Source of the DNA: RFPW01 sp040401595
GTDB taxonomy: Bacteria; Pseudomonadota; Gammaproteobacteria; Burkholderiales; Burkholderiaceae_E
Assembly (NCBI GenBank): GCA_040401595.1
Contig: JBBAOE010000004.1
Coordinates: forward strand, 62,001 to 126,000
Length of the DNA stretch: 64,000 nucleotides
Reading direction: 5' to 3'
Made by a program: the position numbers and the translations under genes. A model generated the notes under the pieces. The model had not been told where the DNA came from. It searched no databases and worked only from the letters and a program-made list of their open reading frames with translations. Below, in pieces: positions 25,876 to 34,818 of the stretch (the stretch's first letter is position 1; the number at the start of each line of letters is the position of its first letter).

Positions 25876-26529
25876 TCACTCCGACGTAGTCTTTCCTGAA
25901 GTGGGGACGATTGGAAAATCCTCAAGCCCTTCGGCGTCGTGGGCCTCCAAGGACGAGTCCAGCCGAATCACCGTCTGAGCACAATCCAGCAGATCGCGCG
26001 CCCGGGCGTGGGCCGGGTGCTCGGGATCATTAAATGGCGCCTGCTGATGCAACTCGATCAGCACAAGGATCGCGTCGATCGTCAGATACTGGGCCAAGGG
26101 CGGGCGGCGCAGGGACTCGATCAGTGCCGACAATCCATGGCGGGCATCGACATCCCACAGAATCCGACTCGGCCAACCCTGGCGCAAGGCCCGGTTCAGA
26201 GCGATCGGCACGAGCGCCGATCCAGTGCAACACGCACACGCTGCGAGGGCCACCCGATCCCCGCTCGGCAAGTCCGACGGCGCCGCATCGAACTGCGCCA
26301 GCGCCCAGGGGTCGGCAACCACCAGCCAACGTTGGCCGAGCGGTCGCTGCTTGAGCCAGCGCCGCAGCCGCTGCTGCCGGGCTCGGGCGCTGAAGCCAGC
26401 GACTATCGCAACCGGAATCGTCGGCCCGATCGCGCCCGGCCGGCGCTCCGGCGCCCCGACCGGTTCGGCACCCCGTTCAACCCCCCGTTCGGCATCGCCC
26501 ACCGGAGCATCCGCGCTGACCCAAGGCAT
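25876..26529 (-). CDS. CobW/G3E-like protein lacking a P-loop
   Basis: The 217-residue product is laid out like a CobW/COG0523 metal-chaperone GTPase: a first strand VAIVAGFS, a second WLVVADP, the cysteine motif ACACCTGSALVPIALNRAL (family CxCC), then ILWDVDARHGLSALIESL in place of the usual LIE-TG strand, and LTIDAILVLIEL. However, the Walker A position, normally GxxGxGKTT, reads GFSARARQQRL, so nucleotide binding in the usual way is impossible. It is also shorter than the family (usually over 300 residues). A metal-binding or regulatory role without GTPase activity is inferred. It lies 17 bp after trkH. Confidence 0.6.
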   Translation of the reverse strand: MPWVSADAPVGDAERGVERGAEPVGAPERRPGAIGPTIPVAIVAGFSARARQQRLRRWLKQRPLGQRWLVVADPWALAQFDAAPSDLPSGDRVALAACACCTGSALVPIALNRALRQGWPSRILWDVDARHGLSALIESLRRPPLAQYLTIDAILVLIELHQQAPFNDPEHPAHARARDLLDCAQTVIRLDSSLEAHDAEGLEDFPIVPTSGKTTSE

Positions 26530-26546
26530 ATCGTGCGCTGGGCCAG

Positions 26547-28013
26547 TTAGCGCCGCCAGAACACCGGCGTCAGGAGGACGAACAAAATGATCAGTTCGAG
26601 TCGCCCGGCCAGCATCGTGATCGTCAAGAGCCCAATCTGCGGATCCGTCAATCCGCCAAACTGGTGCGCCGGACCGACCAGCCCCAGGCCTGGACCGACA
26701 TTGTTGAGGCAGCCCAACGCGGCCGTCACGGCCGAGGTGAAATCCAATCCGCTGGCCATCAGGAGGAACGCGACCGTCACGAGGGTGGCGCCATAGAGCA
26801 ACATGAAGCCGAGCACCGAGAAGACCACCTTGCTCTCGATCGTGTGACCACTGATGTGCAGAGGCACGACCGCCCGCGGATGGACCACGCGGTTAAGCTC
26901 GCGCCCGGTCTGGCGCACCAGGATCAGGGTCCGGATCATTTTGATCCCGCCCCCGGTGGATCCCGCCGACGCACTGACGCAGGACAGGAAGACGAGCCAC
27001 ATCGATGCAAAACTCGGCCACAAGGTCCAGTCGAGCGTCGAAAATCCCGTGGTCGTGGCGAAGGAAATCACTTGAAACGCGGCATGCCGCAAGGCCAGAT
27101 GGTCATCCTCGAAGACCCCGCGCCACGACAGAAAGGCGGCCAGTACCGCAGTACTGGCGAGGATCGTGGTCACCACGGCGAGCGCCTCGGAATCGCGCCA
27201 ATACGCCCGCGGACTGCGGTGATGAAAGGCATGAAAATGGGTCGCAAAATTGAGTGCGCCCAAGGTCATGAATATCATCAGAACGATTTCGATCGCTGGC
27301 GACGCAAAAGCTTCGATCGAACGGTCGCGCGTCGAGAACCCGCCCAGGGACACCGTCGTCAGGGCATGACAGACGGCATCGAACCAGGCCATTCCGGCGC
27401 CGCGCAAGGCGAGGAGGCATCCCGCGGTGAGGATGACGTAGACGAGCCAGAGTGCTTTGGCCGCCTGCACGATCCGCGGACCGATCTGACCCGCCTTCAT
27501 CGGCCCGGGGGCCTCGGCGCGGTAGAGCTGCATCCCGCCCACGCCCACCATCGGCAGGACGGCAACCGCCATGACAATGATGGCGAGACCGCCAATCCAT
27601 TGCAACAGACTGCGCCAGACATGGAGGGATTGCGGCAACCGTTCGAGCTGCGTCAGCACCGTTGCGCCCGTCGTCGTCAGACCGGCCATCGCCTCAAAGA
27701 GCACGCTGGTGGACGACAGGTCGGGCAACAGCATACGAAACGGCAACGTGGCCAGCAGGGCGCAGGCCGACCAAGCCGCGACGACCAGCAGACAGGCATC
27801 GCGGGGCTGCAATTCGGATCGATGGGGACGCCCAATCGCCCACAGCAGCAGACCCGCCAGGACGCTGGCGCCGGCACCCGAAGCGAAAGCCTGCCAGTGG
27901 CCATCGTCGAGCCACAGCGACCAGCCCAGGGGCAACAGGAACGTCGGCGCAAAGAGCAACAGCAGGCCGCCGAGCAACCGAACCATGGCCAGGGATCGGT
28001 CGGAGACGGCCAT
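26547..28013 (-). CDS. trkH: Trk system potassium uptake protein TrkH
   Basis: TrkH is the inner-membrane channel of the Trk potassium uptake system. The 488-residue, strongly hydrophobic product has the four pore-loop repeats with their selectivity-filter glycines: AGLTTTGATVL, TTVSLGGFSTRD, ATTTGFSTLDW / SASAGSTGGGIKMIR, and LNNVGPGLGLVGP. The start ATG 28013 overlaps the trkA stop as TGATG, so channel and regulatory subunit are coupled. Length and topology are normal for the family. Confidence 0.93.
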   Translation of the reverse strand: MAVSDRSLAMVRLLGGLLLLFAPTFLLPLGWSLWLDDGHWQAFASGAGASVLAGLLLWAIGRPHRSELQPRDACLLVVAAWSACALLATLPFRMLLPDLSSTSVLFEAMAGLTTTGATVLTQLERLPQSLHVWRSLLQWIGGLAIIVMAVAVLPMVGVGGMQLYRAEAPGPMKAGQIGPRIVQAAKALWLVYVILTAGCLLALRGAGMAWFDAVCHALTTVSLGGFSTRDRSIEAFASPAIEIVLMIFMTLGALNFATHFHAFHHRSPRAYWRDSEALAVVTTILASTAVLAAFLSWRGVFEDDHLALRHAAFQVISFATTTGFSTLDWTLWPSFASMWLVFLSCVSASAGSTGGGIKMIRTLILVRQTGRELNRVVHPRAVVPLHISGHTIESKVVFSVLGFMLLYGATLVTVAFLLMASGLDFTSAVTAALGCLNNVGPGLGLVGPAHQFGGLTDPQIGLLTITMLAGRLELIILFVLLTPVFWRR

Positions 28014-29404
28014 CAGAAAAATCCGATGCTCACCTGAAACAGCTTTTCAACCGCCGGCACCTGACGACGATCATCACAAAAGACGATGACATGATCATCG
28101 CTCTCGATCACGGTGTCATGGTGGGCCATGATGACCTTGAACGTTCCGCCGGGTTCGCGACGCACGAGCGCGCCAATCATCGCGCCCTTGGGTAGGGCGA
28201 GTTGTTCGATCCGTCGCCCGACGACCTTAGACGACGCGGCATCGCCATGGGCGACCGCTTCGAGCGCTTCCGCCGCACCGCGGCGCAGCGAATGCACGGC
28301 CGCCATATCGCCACGACGCACGTAGGTGAGCAGCTTTCCGATCGTAGCCTGCGCCGGAACGATGGCGATATCGATCCGGCTGCCTTGCATCAGTTCCGCA
28401 TAGGCGCGCCGGTTGATCAGCGCGATCGTTCGATTCGCTCCCATGCGCTTGGCCAACAAACCGGCCATGATGTTGTTCTCATCATCACTCGTGACCGCGA
28501 CAAACAAATCGGTCGTATCAACCCCTTCATCGCTCAGCAACTCCTCGTCGGTCACATCGCCCTCCAACACGACGACGGAGGCCGGCACTTCCCGGGCGAG
28601 GTAGTCGGCGCGCACACGCGAGCGTTCGATGATCTTGACCTCATAGCGCTCGCCCAGGGCGCGCGCCAGGCGCAGCCCGATCCGGCCACCGCCCGCGATC
28701 ATCACGCGGCGCACCGGCTTGTCCATGCGCCGCAACTCGCTCATCACCGTGCGGATATGCTCGCTGGGCGCGAGAAAGAACACTTCATCGCCCGGTTCGA
28801 CCATGGTGTCGCCATCGGGTCGGATCGCCCGGTCATTACGAAAAATCGCAACGATGCGAGTGTCGATGTTTGGAATATGACTGCGCAGCTCGCGAATGGG
28901 GTGCCGCACGAGCGGCCCACCGGCATAGGCCCGGACCGCGATCAGGCTGACCCGTCCACCCGCAAATTCAAGGACCTGTAGCGCTTCCGGAAATTCGATC
29001 AGCTTGGAGATCGTTTCGGTCACCGTCTGCTCAGGACAGATCATGTGGTTGACCGCAAAGCCCCCTTCGCCCAGTAGCTCCGGGTAGGCATCGAATTCGG
29101 TCGCGCGCACCCGCGCAATTCGCAACGGCACGTTAAACAACCGGGCCGCGATCTGGCACGCGACCAGATTGGTTTCATCCATCGCCGCCACCGAGATCAG
29201 CATATCCGCGTCTTCTGCGCCAGCCGCGGCCAAGGTGCTGGGCAACAGTCCATTACCGGCGACGACCCGCACATCGAGGCGTTCACGCAGCTTGGCGAGC
29301 CGCGCCGGATCCTGATCGATGATCGTGATGTCATTGCGCTCCGACGCGAGACTCTCGGCAACCGACTCCCCGACCCGGCCCGCACCCAGAACGATGATTT
29401 TCAC
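28013..29404 (-). CDS. trkA: Trk system potassium uptake regulator TrkA
   Basis: TrkA is the cytoplasmic nucleotide-binding gate of TrkH. The 463-residue protein contains two tandem RCK units. The first Rossmann domain starts MKIIVLGAGRVGESVAESL; the second, near residue 235, reads MIAGGGRIGLRLARALGE. Each is followed by an RCK_C (TrkA-C) domain (for example VSLIAVRAYAGGPLVRHP and KGAMIGALVRREPGG). It follows ntrX by 31 bp and is coupled to trkH. Confidence 0.94.
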   Translation of the reverse strand: MKIIVLGAGRVGESVAESLASERNDITIIDQDPARLAKLRERLDVRVVAGNGLLPSTLAAAGAEDADMLISVAAMDETNLVACQIAARLFNVPLRIARVRATEFDAYPELLGEGGFAVNHMICPEQTVTETISKLIEFPEALQVLEFAGGRVSLIAVRAYAGGPLVRHPIRELRSHIPNIDTRIVAIFRNDRAIRPDGDTMVEPGDEVFFLAPSEHIRTVMSELRRMDKPVRRVMIAGGGRIGLRLARALGERYEVKIIERSRVRADYLAREVPASVVVLEGDVTDEELLSDEGVDTTDLFVAVTSDDENNIMAGLLAKRMGANRTIALINRRAYAELMQGSRIDIAIVPAQATIGKLLTYVRRGDMAAVHSLRRGAAEALEAVAHGDAASSKVVGRRIEQLALPKGAMIGALVRREPGGTFKVIMAHHDTVIESDDHVIVFCDDRRQVPAVEKLFQVSIGFF

Positions 29405-29435
29405 GGGGCCAGCCTGGTGCGCTCAGCAGCGCGGA

Positions 29436-30137
29436 TCAAACGATCCGACGCCATGCTCCGCGGGTCAGATCGATGCCCAGTTGCTTGAGCTTTCGGTACA
29501 GGTGCGTACGCTCGAGCCCGGTCCGCTCGGCCACCCGCGTCATGCTGCCCTGCTCGCGCACCAAATGGTGCTCAAAATAAACCCGTTCAAACACATCGCG
29601 GGCTTCTCGCAAGGGCATGTCCAGCGGCAGGGCGTCGTGTCCGATCGATGCCCCGCTCAATCCGAGTCCCTCGGCATTGCGAGCATCCGGGGCAACGCCC
29701 GCACTGGGGGCGACCAGCAGGCTACGATCGCCCGAGACCGGCGCCAGGACCGGGACCTCGATCGGGCCCGCACGTCCGCGCTCAAGCCCGGACGCGACGG
29801 CACGAAGCAATTTTTGCAGCGCGATCGGCTTTTCAAGAAAATCGAGCGCGCCAATGCGCGTGGCTTCAACCGCCGTGTCGATGGTGGCATGTCCCGACAT
29901 CATGATGACCGGCATCGTCAGTTGCCCGCGCGCAGCCCAATCGCGCAAGACCGTCAACCCATCCTGATCGGGCATCCAGATATCAAGCAAGACCAGATCC
30001 GGGCGCGCCTCGTCGCGCAAGGCCCGGGCTCGATGCCCACAATTCGCCAAATGAACCGTATGTCCCTCATCGCCAAGAATTTCAGCGAGTAGTTCACGGA
30101 TGCCGACCTCGTCGTCGACGACCAAAATATCAGCCAT
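29436..30137 (-). CDS. NtrX-like response regulator, receiver plus Fis-type HTH, no AAA+ domain
   Basis: The 233-residue protein starts MADILVVDDEVGIREL (ATG 30137) and has a receiver domain with phospho-Asp in LVLLDIWMPDQDG near residue 52 and the switch Lys in LDFLEKPI. A linker of about 70 residues leads to a Fis-type helix-turn-helix (MTRVAERTGLERTHLYRKLKQLGI). Canonical NtrX has a sigma-54-interacting AAA+ domain between these parts. It is absent here, so the protein should bind DNA but not activate sigma-54 polymerase. It is paired with the NtrY-like kinase upstream. Confidence 0.85.
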   Translation of the reverse strand: MADILVVDDEVGIRELLAEILGDEGHTVHLANCGHRARALRDEARPDLVLLDIWMPDQDGLTVLRDWAARGQLTMPVIMMSGHATIDTAVEATRIGALDFLEKPIALQKLLRAVASGLERGRAGPIEVPVLAPVSGDRSLLVAPSAGVAPDARNAEGLGLSGASIGHDALPLDMPLREARDVFERVYFEHHLVREQGSMTRVAERTGLERTHLYRKLKQLGIDLTRGAWRRIV

Positions 30138-30230
30138 GCCTTGCCATCGATTCGCCCAGGGAAATGCCGCCGGTTCCCACCATTGTTGCCAAGCCGCCAC
30201 TATAGATGAAGCGGCATCAAGGCCAAACGG

Positions 30231-32630
30231 TTAAACCACGATTCGGGTAAATGTAATTTCAACTTGGGCGCCGCAAATGACGCCATCGGCGTCGAGCCGA
30301 TTTTCCAGAGCGATCCGCGCGCCATGCTCGTCGACAATCTTGCGCACGATCGCCAGGCCCAGTCCAGTCCCCCGAGGTTTGGCCGTGACATAGGGTTCGA
30401 ACGCCCGCGCCAGGACCCCAGGCGCAAAGCCCGGGCCTTCATCACGAACCCGTAACCGCACCCCTGCCGTGACCCCAGCGGTGCCCGCGCGAATCACGGT
30501 GGTGCTCATGTCGATTCGACGCCCCGCGCCAGACGCCATCGCCTCCTGGGCATTTTTGATCAGGTTATGCAGGACCTGGCGCAGCTGCGACGCATCGCCC
30601 AGGACGCGAGGCAGCTCGGCCAGGCGCGCGCGCACCATGACGCCCGCGCCAGTTTCAAGCTCGCCTTCCGTCTCCTGCCCGCCGTAGAGCAATAAGACCT
30701 CGCGCACGAGCTCGTTCAGATCGAGCGGTATCAGTTGCGCCGCTGGCAATCTTGCATAGCTCCGAAAATCGTCCACCATACGCGCTAAGGCCTCGACCTG
30801 ATTGACGATGGTCGCGGCCCCACGGCGCAAAAATTCGGCGTCGACCGCGTCGAGTTTTCCTGCCAGTTTGCGCGGGAGCCGCTCGGCCGTGAGCTGAATC
30901 GGCGTCAGCGGATTCTTGATTTCGTGGGCAAGGCGTCGGGCAACCTCGTTCCAGGCCAATGTGCGTTGGGCCGAGACCACCTCACTGACATCATCGAAGA
31001 CGATCAGCAGCCCATCTGCGCCCGGCAATGGGCTGGCCGCGCCCGGCAGGGTCGTCCCGTTGGCAAGCAGCGTGCGCCCCTGCGGTGTCGTGACATTGCC
31101 CGCCAGACCCGCCTCGGGCGCGTCGCCCGGGCCCGAGGGATCCCATGGCGCAGGATCACCTGGGTGCTGGCCAATGACAAACTGGCGCTGCCAGTGATCG
31201 GCGCCGCGGCGGCTCGATTCATCGAAGGCCTCGCGAATCTGCGGCGCCAGCGGCGCAATGCCGGGCAGCGAGTCGATCGATTGACCCAGGCAGTTCGAAA
31301 CACCCAGGCCCAGGATCCGATCGGCCGCGAGGTTGGCCATCGTCAGACGGTATTGGTCGTCAAACGCGAGCACGGCCGCACTCAGGCTCGCCAATACGCG
31401 TTCGAGTCGAGCCTTCGCCTGCTCCAGATCGCGCTGCTGAGCGGCGACCTGTGCGCGGGCCTCCCCGAGCTGTCGGGTCATGGTGTTGAACGACTGCGTC
31501 AAGACGCCCAACTCATCGCGTCCCCCATAGTCCTTGACCGGCCGGTAGTCGCCCTCGGCAACGGCGCGGGTTCCAGCCGCCAGCATGGTCAGCGGACCGG
31601 TCAACCAGCCCGACAGGAGAAACGCCCCCGCGACCGACGAAAAGATGGTCAACAAAAAGGTCAAGGTGAGCGTCACGTTAAAAATGCGCTTCAAACCCTG
31701 GCGCGACAGGGACAGCTGCTGGTACTCCCGCTGCCCCGAGGTAACGGCATCGGCATTCACGGCCAGGGTCAGCGGTACGGGCTGCAGCACCTGCAGAAAG
31801 CGCAGTTCATCGCCCGGACGGCTGGTCGGGATCGGTCGCACGACCCGGACCTTGAGCGGGGCGTGAACCGCACCCGGCAGCGCCGGACCCGCTTGCCCCA
31901 GAATCGATCCGGGTTCGGACGATTCGCCAAGCAGATCCAGGCCCTCGACCGCCGCATACTGGCGTGTCAGGCGCACCTGCTGCAGGATCTGCGAGGAAGG
32001 CAGGTCCGCTGCCAGCTGCGCGTACGGCGCCCCGCTGGAAATCAGTAAACGCCCACTCGCCGAGAGCACCATCGCCTCCTGGACCCCCAATTGGTCGCGA
32101 ATGCGGTCCAAATCGGACTGCCACTGCGCGAAGGGTTGATCCGCCAATTCATTGCCCATGCGACGGGCCTTGGCCACCAGATCGGCCTGGATCGCTTCAA
32201 AGGCCGAGCGGCCCAGATTGACGCCTGATTCGAGCGCACGGTCCACCGGCACATCAAACCAGGACTCGATCGAGCGGCCCAGAAACTGCACCCCGACAAA
32301 GTAGATCAGCAAGCCCGGCAATACCGCCATCGCGGTAAAGGTCAATGCGAGACGGATCATCAGGCGGCTGCCAAAAACCCGTCGCCGGGCCCGCACGGCG
32401 ATGCGACGAATCAGCTCAGCGGTCAGGAGCGCAAGCGCCACCGCAATGGCGGCATTTCCCCACAAAAGCAGCGGATAGTGCCGCTCAAACAGGGCGGTAT
32501 TGGCGCTAGCCGTCGCCAGGAATGCGAGCAGAACCCCGGCGAGCGCGACCGAAGCGATCAGCGCCAGCCGCAGCGCGCGGCCTACGGCGCGCTTTTCGCG
32601 GTCTCGGGCGTAAAGGGAAATCGTGTCCAT
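30231..32630 (-). CDS. NtrY-like membrane sensor histidine kinase
   Basis: The 799-residue protein has N-terminal membrane segments (about residues 20-115 and a further one near 315-340) bounding a periplasmic region, a HAMP linker (LLSGWLTGPLTMLAAGTRAV), a PAS domain (AVLAFDDQYRLTMANLAADRILGL), the H-box RRLAHEIKNPLTP near residue 565 and the ATPase motifs LHNLIKNAQEAM, DEGPGFAPG and GTGLGLAIVRKIV. This is the NtrY architecture, linked in relatives to nitrogen and redox response. It overlaps the DUF4390 gene by 49 bp and precedes the ntrX-like gene. Confidence 0.9.
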   Translation of the reverse strand: MDTISLYARDREKRAVGRALRLALIASVALAGVLLAFLATASANTALFERHYPLLLWGNAAIAVALALLTAELIRRIAVRARRRVFGSRLMIRLALTFTAMAVLPGLLIYFVGVQFLGRSIESWFDVPVDRALESGVNLGRSAFEAIQADLVAKARRMGNELADQPFAQWQSDLDRIRDQLGVQEAMVLSASGRLLISSGAPYAQLAADLPSSQILQQVRLTRQYAAVEGLDLLGESSEPGSILGQAGPALPGAVHAPLKVRVVRPIPTSRPGDELRFLQVLQPVPLTLAVNADAVTSGQREYQQLSLSRQGLKRIFNVTLTLTFLLTIFSSVAGAFLLSGWLTGPLTMLAAGTRAVAEGDYRPVKDYGGRDELGVLTQSFNTMTRQLGEARAQVAAQQRDLEQAKARLERVLASLSAAVLAFDDQYRLTMANLAADRILGLGVSNCLGQSIDSLPGIAPLAPQIREAFDESSRRGADHWQRQFVIGQHPGDPAPWDPSGPGDAPEAGLAGNVTTPQGRTLLANGTTLPGAASPLPGADGLLIVFDDVSEVVSAQRTLAWNEVARRLAHEIKNPLTPIQLTAERLPRKLAGKLDAVDAEFLRRGAATIVNQVEALARMVDDFRSYARLPAAQLIPLDLNELVREVLLLYGGQETEGELETGAGVMVRARLAELPRVLGDASQLRQVLHNLIKNAQEAMASGAGRRIDMSTTVIRAGTAGVTAGVRLRVRDEGPGFAPGVLARAFEPYVTAKPRGTGLGLAIVRKIVDEHGARIALENRLDADGVICGAQVEITFTRIVV

Positions 32631-33208
32631 TCGGCGGCTGGGTTCCAGTCGCGGCTGGTCAGTGCGTTCATTTGCAGCGGCTTGGGCAGCTGCGTGGTGT
32701 CGAGGCGCAGCCGTAACGAGGCCATATATTGTTCATTGGCGCGCAGGCGTTCCCGATCCAGCAAGGGCCAGACCGAACGCAAGCGCTCGCGATCGATCAC
32801 CGTCCACCCGCGGATCCGGGTAATCGCCGCCAGCGCCTCCGGCAAGGTCGCAAAGCGTTGGACATAGGCCCCGAGGCCAACCCGATACTGTCGGGTCAAC
32901 GCATGATAGGACAAGCGCCAGGTTCGGTTGGACTGGCTGACCCGCTCGTCCCACCACCACCAGCGGGGGCGGCTGAGTTCAAACTCAGCGACAAAGTACA
33001 GCGGCAGCCCGCGGTTGACGGCCTCCTCCAGTTCGGGCCCCAGGGTCAGTTCAAAGTCAGCCGAAAGTACCCACGCGTCCGCCTCGCTCGGTGCGGGGCG
33101 CAAGGCCACCGCAGTCAGTTCGATCGCATCATTCGCAGCCCATCCTGCCGGCGCCAGTCCCAGCGCAAGCCCTAACGACAGCGCGAGCGCGAAGAATCTT
33201 CGGAACAC
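32582..33208 (-). CDS. DUF4390 exported protein
   Basis: From GTG 33208 the product is 208 residues with a signal peptide (VFRRFFALALSLGLALGLAPAGWAA). A mature domain with DUF4390 features follows: WVLSADFELTLGPELEEAVNRGLPLYFVAEFEL, WRLSYHALTRQYRVG and RLRLDTTQLPKPLQM. A TTG four codons upstream (33220) is an alternative start. No ATG is available unless the gene overlaps most of the rsmB 3' end. DUF4390 lies between rsmB and ntrY in many betaproteobacteria. Its function is unknown. Confidence 0.8.
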   Translation of the reverse strand: MFRRFFALALSLGLALGLAPAGWAANDAIELTAVALRPAPSEADAWVLSADFELTLGPELEEAVNRGLPLYFVAEFELSRPRWWWWDERVSQSNRTWRLSYHALTRQYRVGLGAYVQRFATLPEALAAITRIRGWTVIDRERLRSVWPLLDRERLRANEQYMASLRLRLDTTQLPKPLQMNALTSRDWNPAAEWTRFPFTPETAKSAP

Positions 33209-33246
33209 AGAAAAAGGCAAAATTCGACGGCAGAGACAGAGAAGAA

Positions 33247-34818
33247 CTAGGGTGTCGGGCTTGTCAGTGCGACGGCGTCCCGGGCGAGCAGCGCATAAAA
33301 AAAACCATCGTGGTCCCGCTGTCCGCTCACGACGGGGAGCATCTGCGCGAGCGACTCTAGCGGCCCAGGCGAGAACGACCACTGCAGCGCGAGCCGCTGA
33401 CAATCGGCAGTCGCCTCCACAAACGCCCGAACCACCGCCTCGTTCTCCGCCTGAAAGACCGAACAAGTCACGTAAAGCAATCTACCACCCGGTGCGAGCA
33501 GGGGCCATAGCGCGTCGAGAAGCCTGCGCTGTGTTGCCGCAAGTGTCGCAAGATCACCACGGCGGCGCAGCCAACGGATATCCGGATGGCGCCGCACGAT
33601 ACCCGAAGCGCTACAGGGCGCGTCGAGCAGGATTCGGTCGAACGCCCGTCCATCCCACCAGCGCTCGGGTTGGGCAGCATCGGCCGCACGCAGCTGAACC
33701 GCTGGCCTTGGTGCGCGGATGGCCCACCCGTCGATCGACCCCGCGATCGCGCCCTCAAACGCCGCGTCAACCGCGCCCTCGTCCAAGATCAACGGGGGCG
33801 CTCCCGGACGGGGTCCGAGTGCCTGCGGATCGTCTGAACCGGTTGGCACCAAGGGCCCTCCAGCGCGTTCCTGGTCGCCTGACGTTTTTTCGTTGGCGAC
33901 GGCAAACCCGCAGCGCTCCAGGTTCGCGCGAACCCGCTGCAGGCGCTGCGCATCGACGTCCAGCGCCACGAGTTCGACCGCCGCGAGTTCCAGCAGATGG
34001 ACCGACTTGCCGCCCGGGGCTGCGCACGCATCCAATACCCGCTGACCGGGTTCGACGCCCAGCAACGACGCAGCCAATTGGGCACCGGCGTCCTGCACCG
34101 ATACGAGGCCCTGCGCAAACCCTGGAATGCGGTCGATCGGGCAAGCCCGCTCAAGCCGAATCGCCTGCGGTCCCACCTGACACGCCGCCATCCCGTGCGC
34201 CTCAAGCACCGCCAAATACGCATCCAGGCTCAGGCGGGACCGATCCACCCGCAGCGTGAGCGGCGGCGCTTGCGCGGCGCCACGCAGCAATTCGCGCCAC
34301 TGCTCGGGGTAGTCCTGGCGCAACTGCAGCACCCACCAGGACGGCCAGTCCGGGTCCGTCTGCCCGACGTGCGCCTCGCGGTGCAGCGCCGCAAGAAGGG
34401 GTTCACGCTCGCGTTGAAAGCGCCGCAGGATGGCATTCGCAAAGCCACCCTCGCTGGCCGCCTGGCGGGGGTTTCGGGCAGTCCCCCGGACCGCAGCAAC
34501 CGCCTGATCGACAATGATGGCGGGCGGGCGGACCGGATCGATCAACTGCACCAGCGCCGTGTGCAGGATCGCAGCCAGTGGCGGTGCAATCGGTCGCGAA
34601 GCGAGCCGCGCCAGAATGGACTGGGCGGTGCCAAGCCTGCGCACCGTGGCGTAGGCCATATCGCGCACCGGTGCGCGTGAATCGGCGGGCAAGGACCAGC
34701 GCGCCAACTCCTGGTCCAACGCCTCCGGTAGATGCGTCCCACTCGCCAGGCGCTCGAGCGCAGCCGCTGCAGCCGCGATCTCCTGCGCCAGGGCAGCACG
34801 CTGGCTGGGCGTGCTCAG
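33247..34818 (-). CDS. rsmB: 16S rRNA m5C967 methyltransferase RsmB
   Basis: RsmB methylates C967 of 16S rRNA. It has an N-terminal NusB-like domain (AYATVRRLGTAQSIL; EGGFANAILRRF), the SAM motif VLDACAAPGGKS, the motif IV cysteine in LLDAPCSASGIVRRHPD and the catalytic Cys in LLYVTCSVF. About 65 extra residues (from NEKTSGDQERAGG to QLRAADAAQ) are inserted between the SAM-fold strands. The frame has no ATG at its start. The best candidate is CTG 34818, which overlaps the fmt stop as CTGA and yields STPSQRAALAQEIA. A TTG at 34719 would delete part of the NusB domain. Confidence 0.88.
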   Translation of the reverse strand: MSTPSQRAALAQEIAAAAAALERLASGTHLPEALDQELARWSLPADSRAPVRDMAYATVRRLGTAQSILARLASRPIAPPLAAILHTALVQLIDPVRPPAIIVDQAVAAVRGTARNPRQAASEGGFANAILRRFQREREPLLAALHREAHVGQTDPDWPSWWVLQLRQDYPEQWRELLRGAAQAPPLTLRVDRSRLSLDAYLAVLEAHGMAACQVGPQAIRLERACPIDRIPGFAQGLVSVQDAGAQLAASLLGVEPGQRVLDACAAPGGKSVHLLELAAVELVALDVDAQRLQRVRANLERCGFAVANEKTSGDQERAGGPLVPTGSDDPQALGPRPGAPPLILDEGAVDAAFEGAIAGSIDGWAIRAPRPAVQLRAADAAQPERWWDGRAFDRILLDAPCSASGIVRRHPDIRWLRRRGDLATLAATQRRLLDALWPLLAPGGRLLYVTCSVFQAENEAVVRAFVEATADCQRLALQWSFSPGPLESLAQMLPVVSGQRDHDGFFYALLARDAVALTSPTP

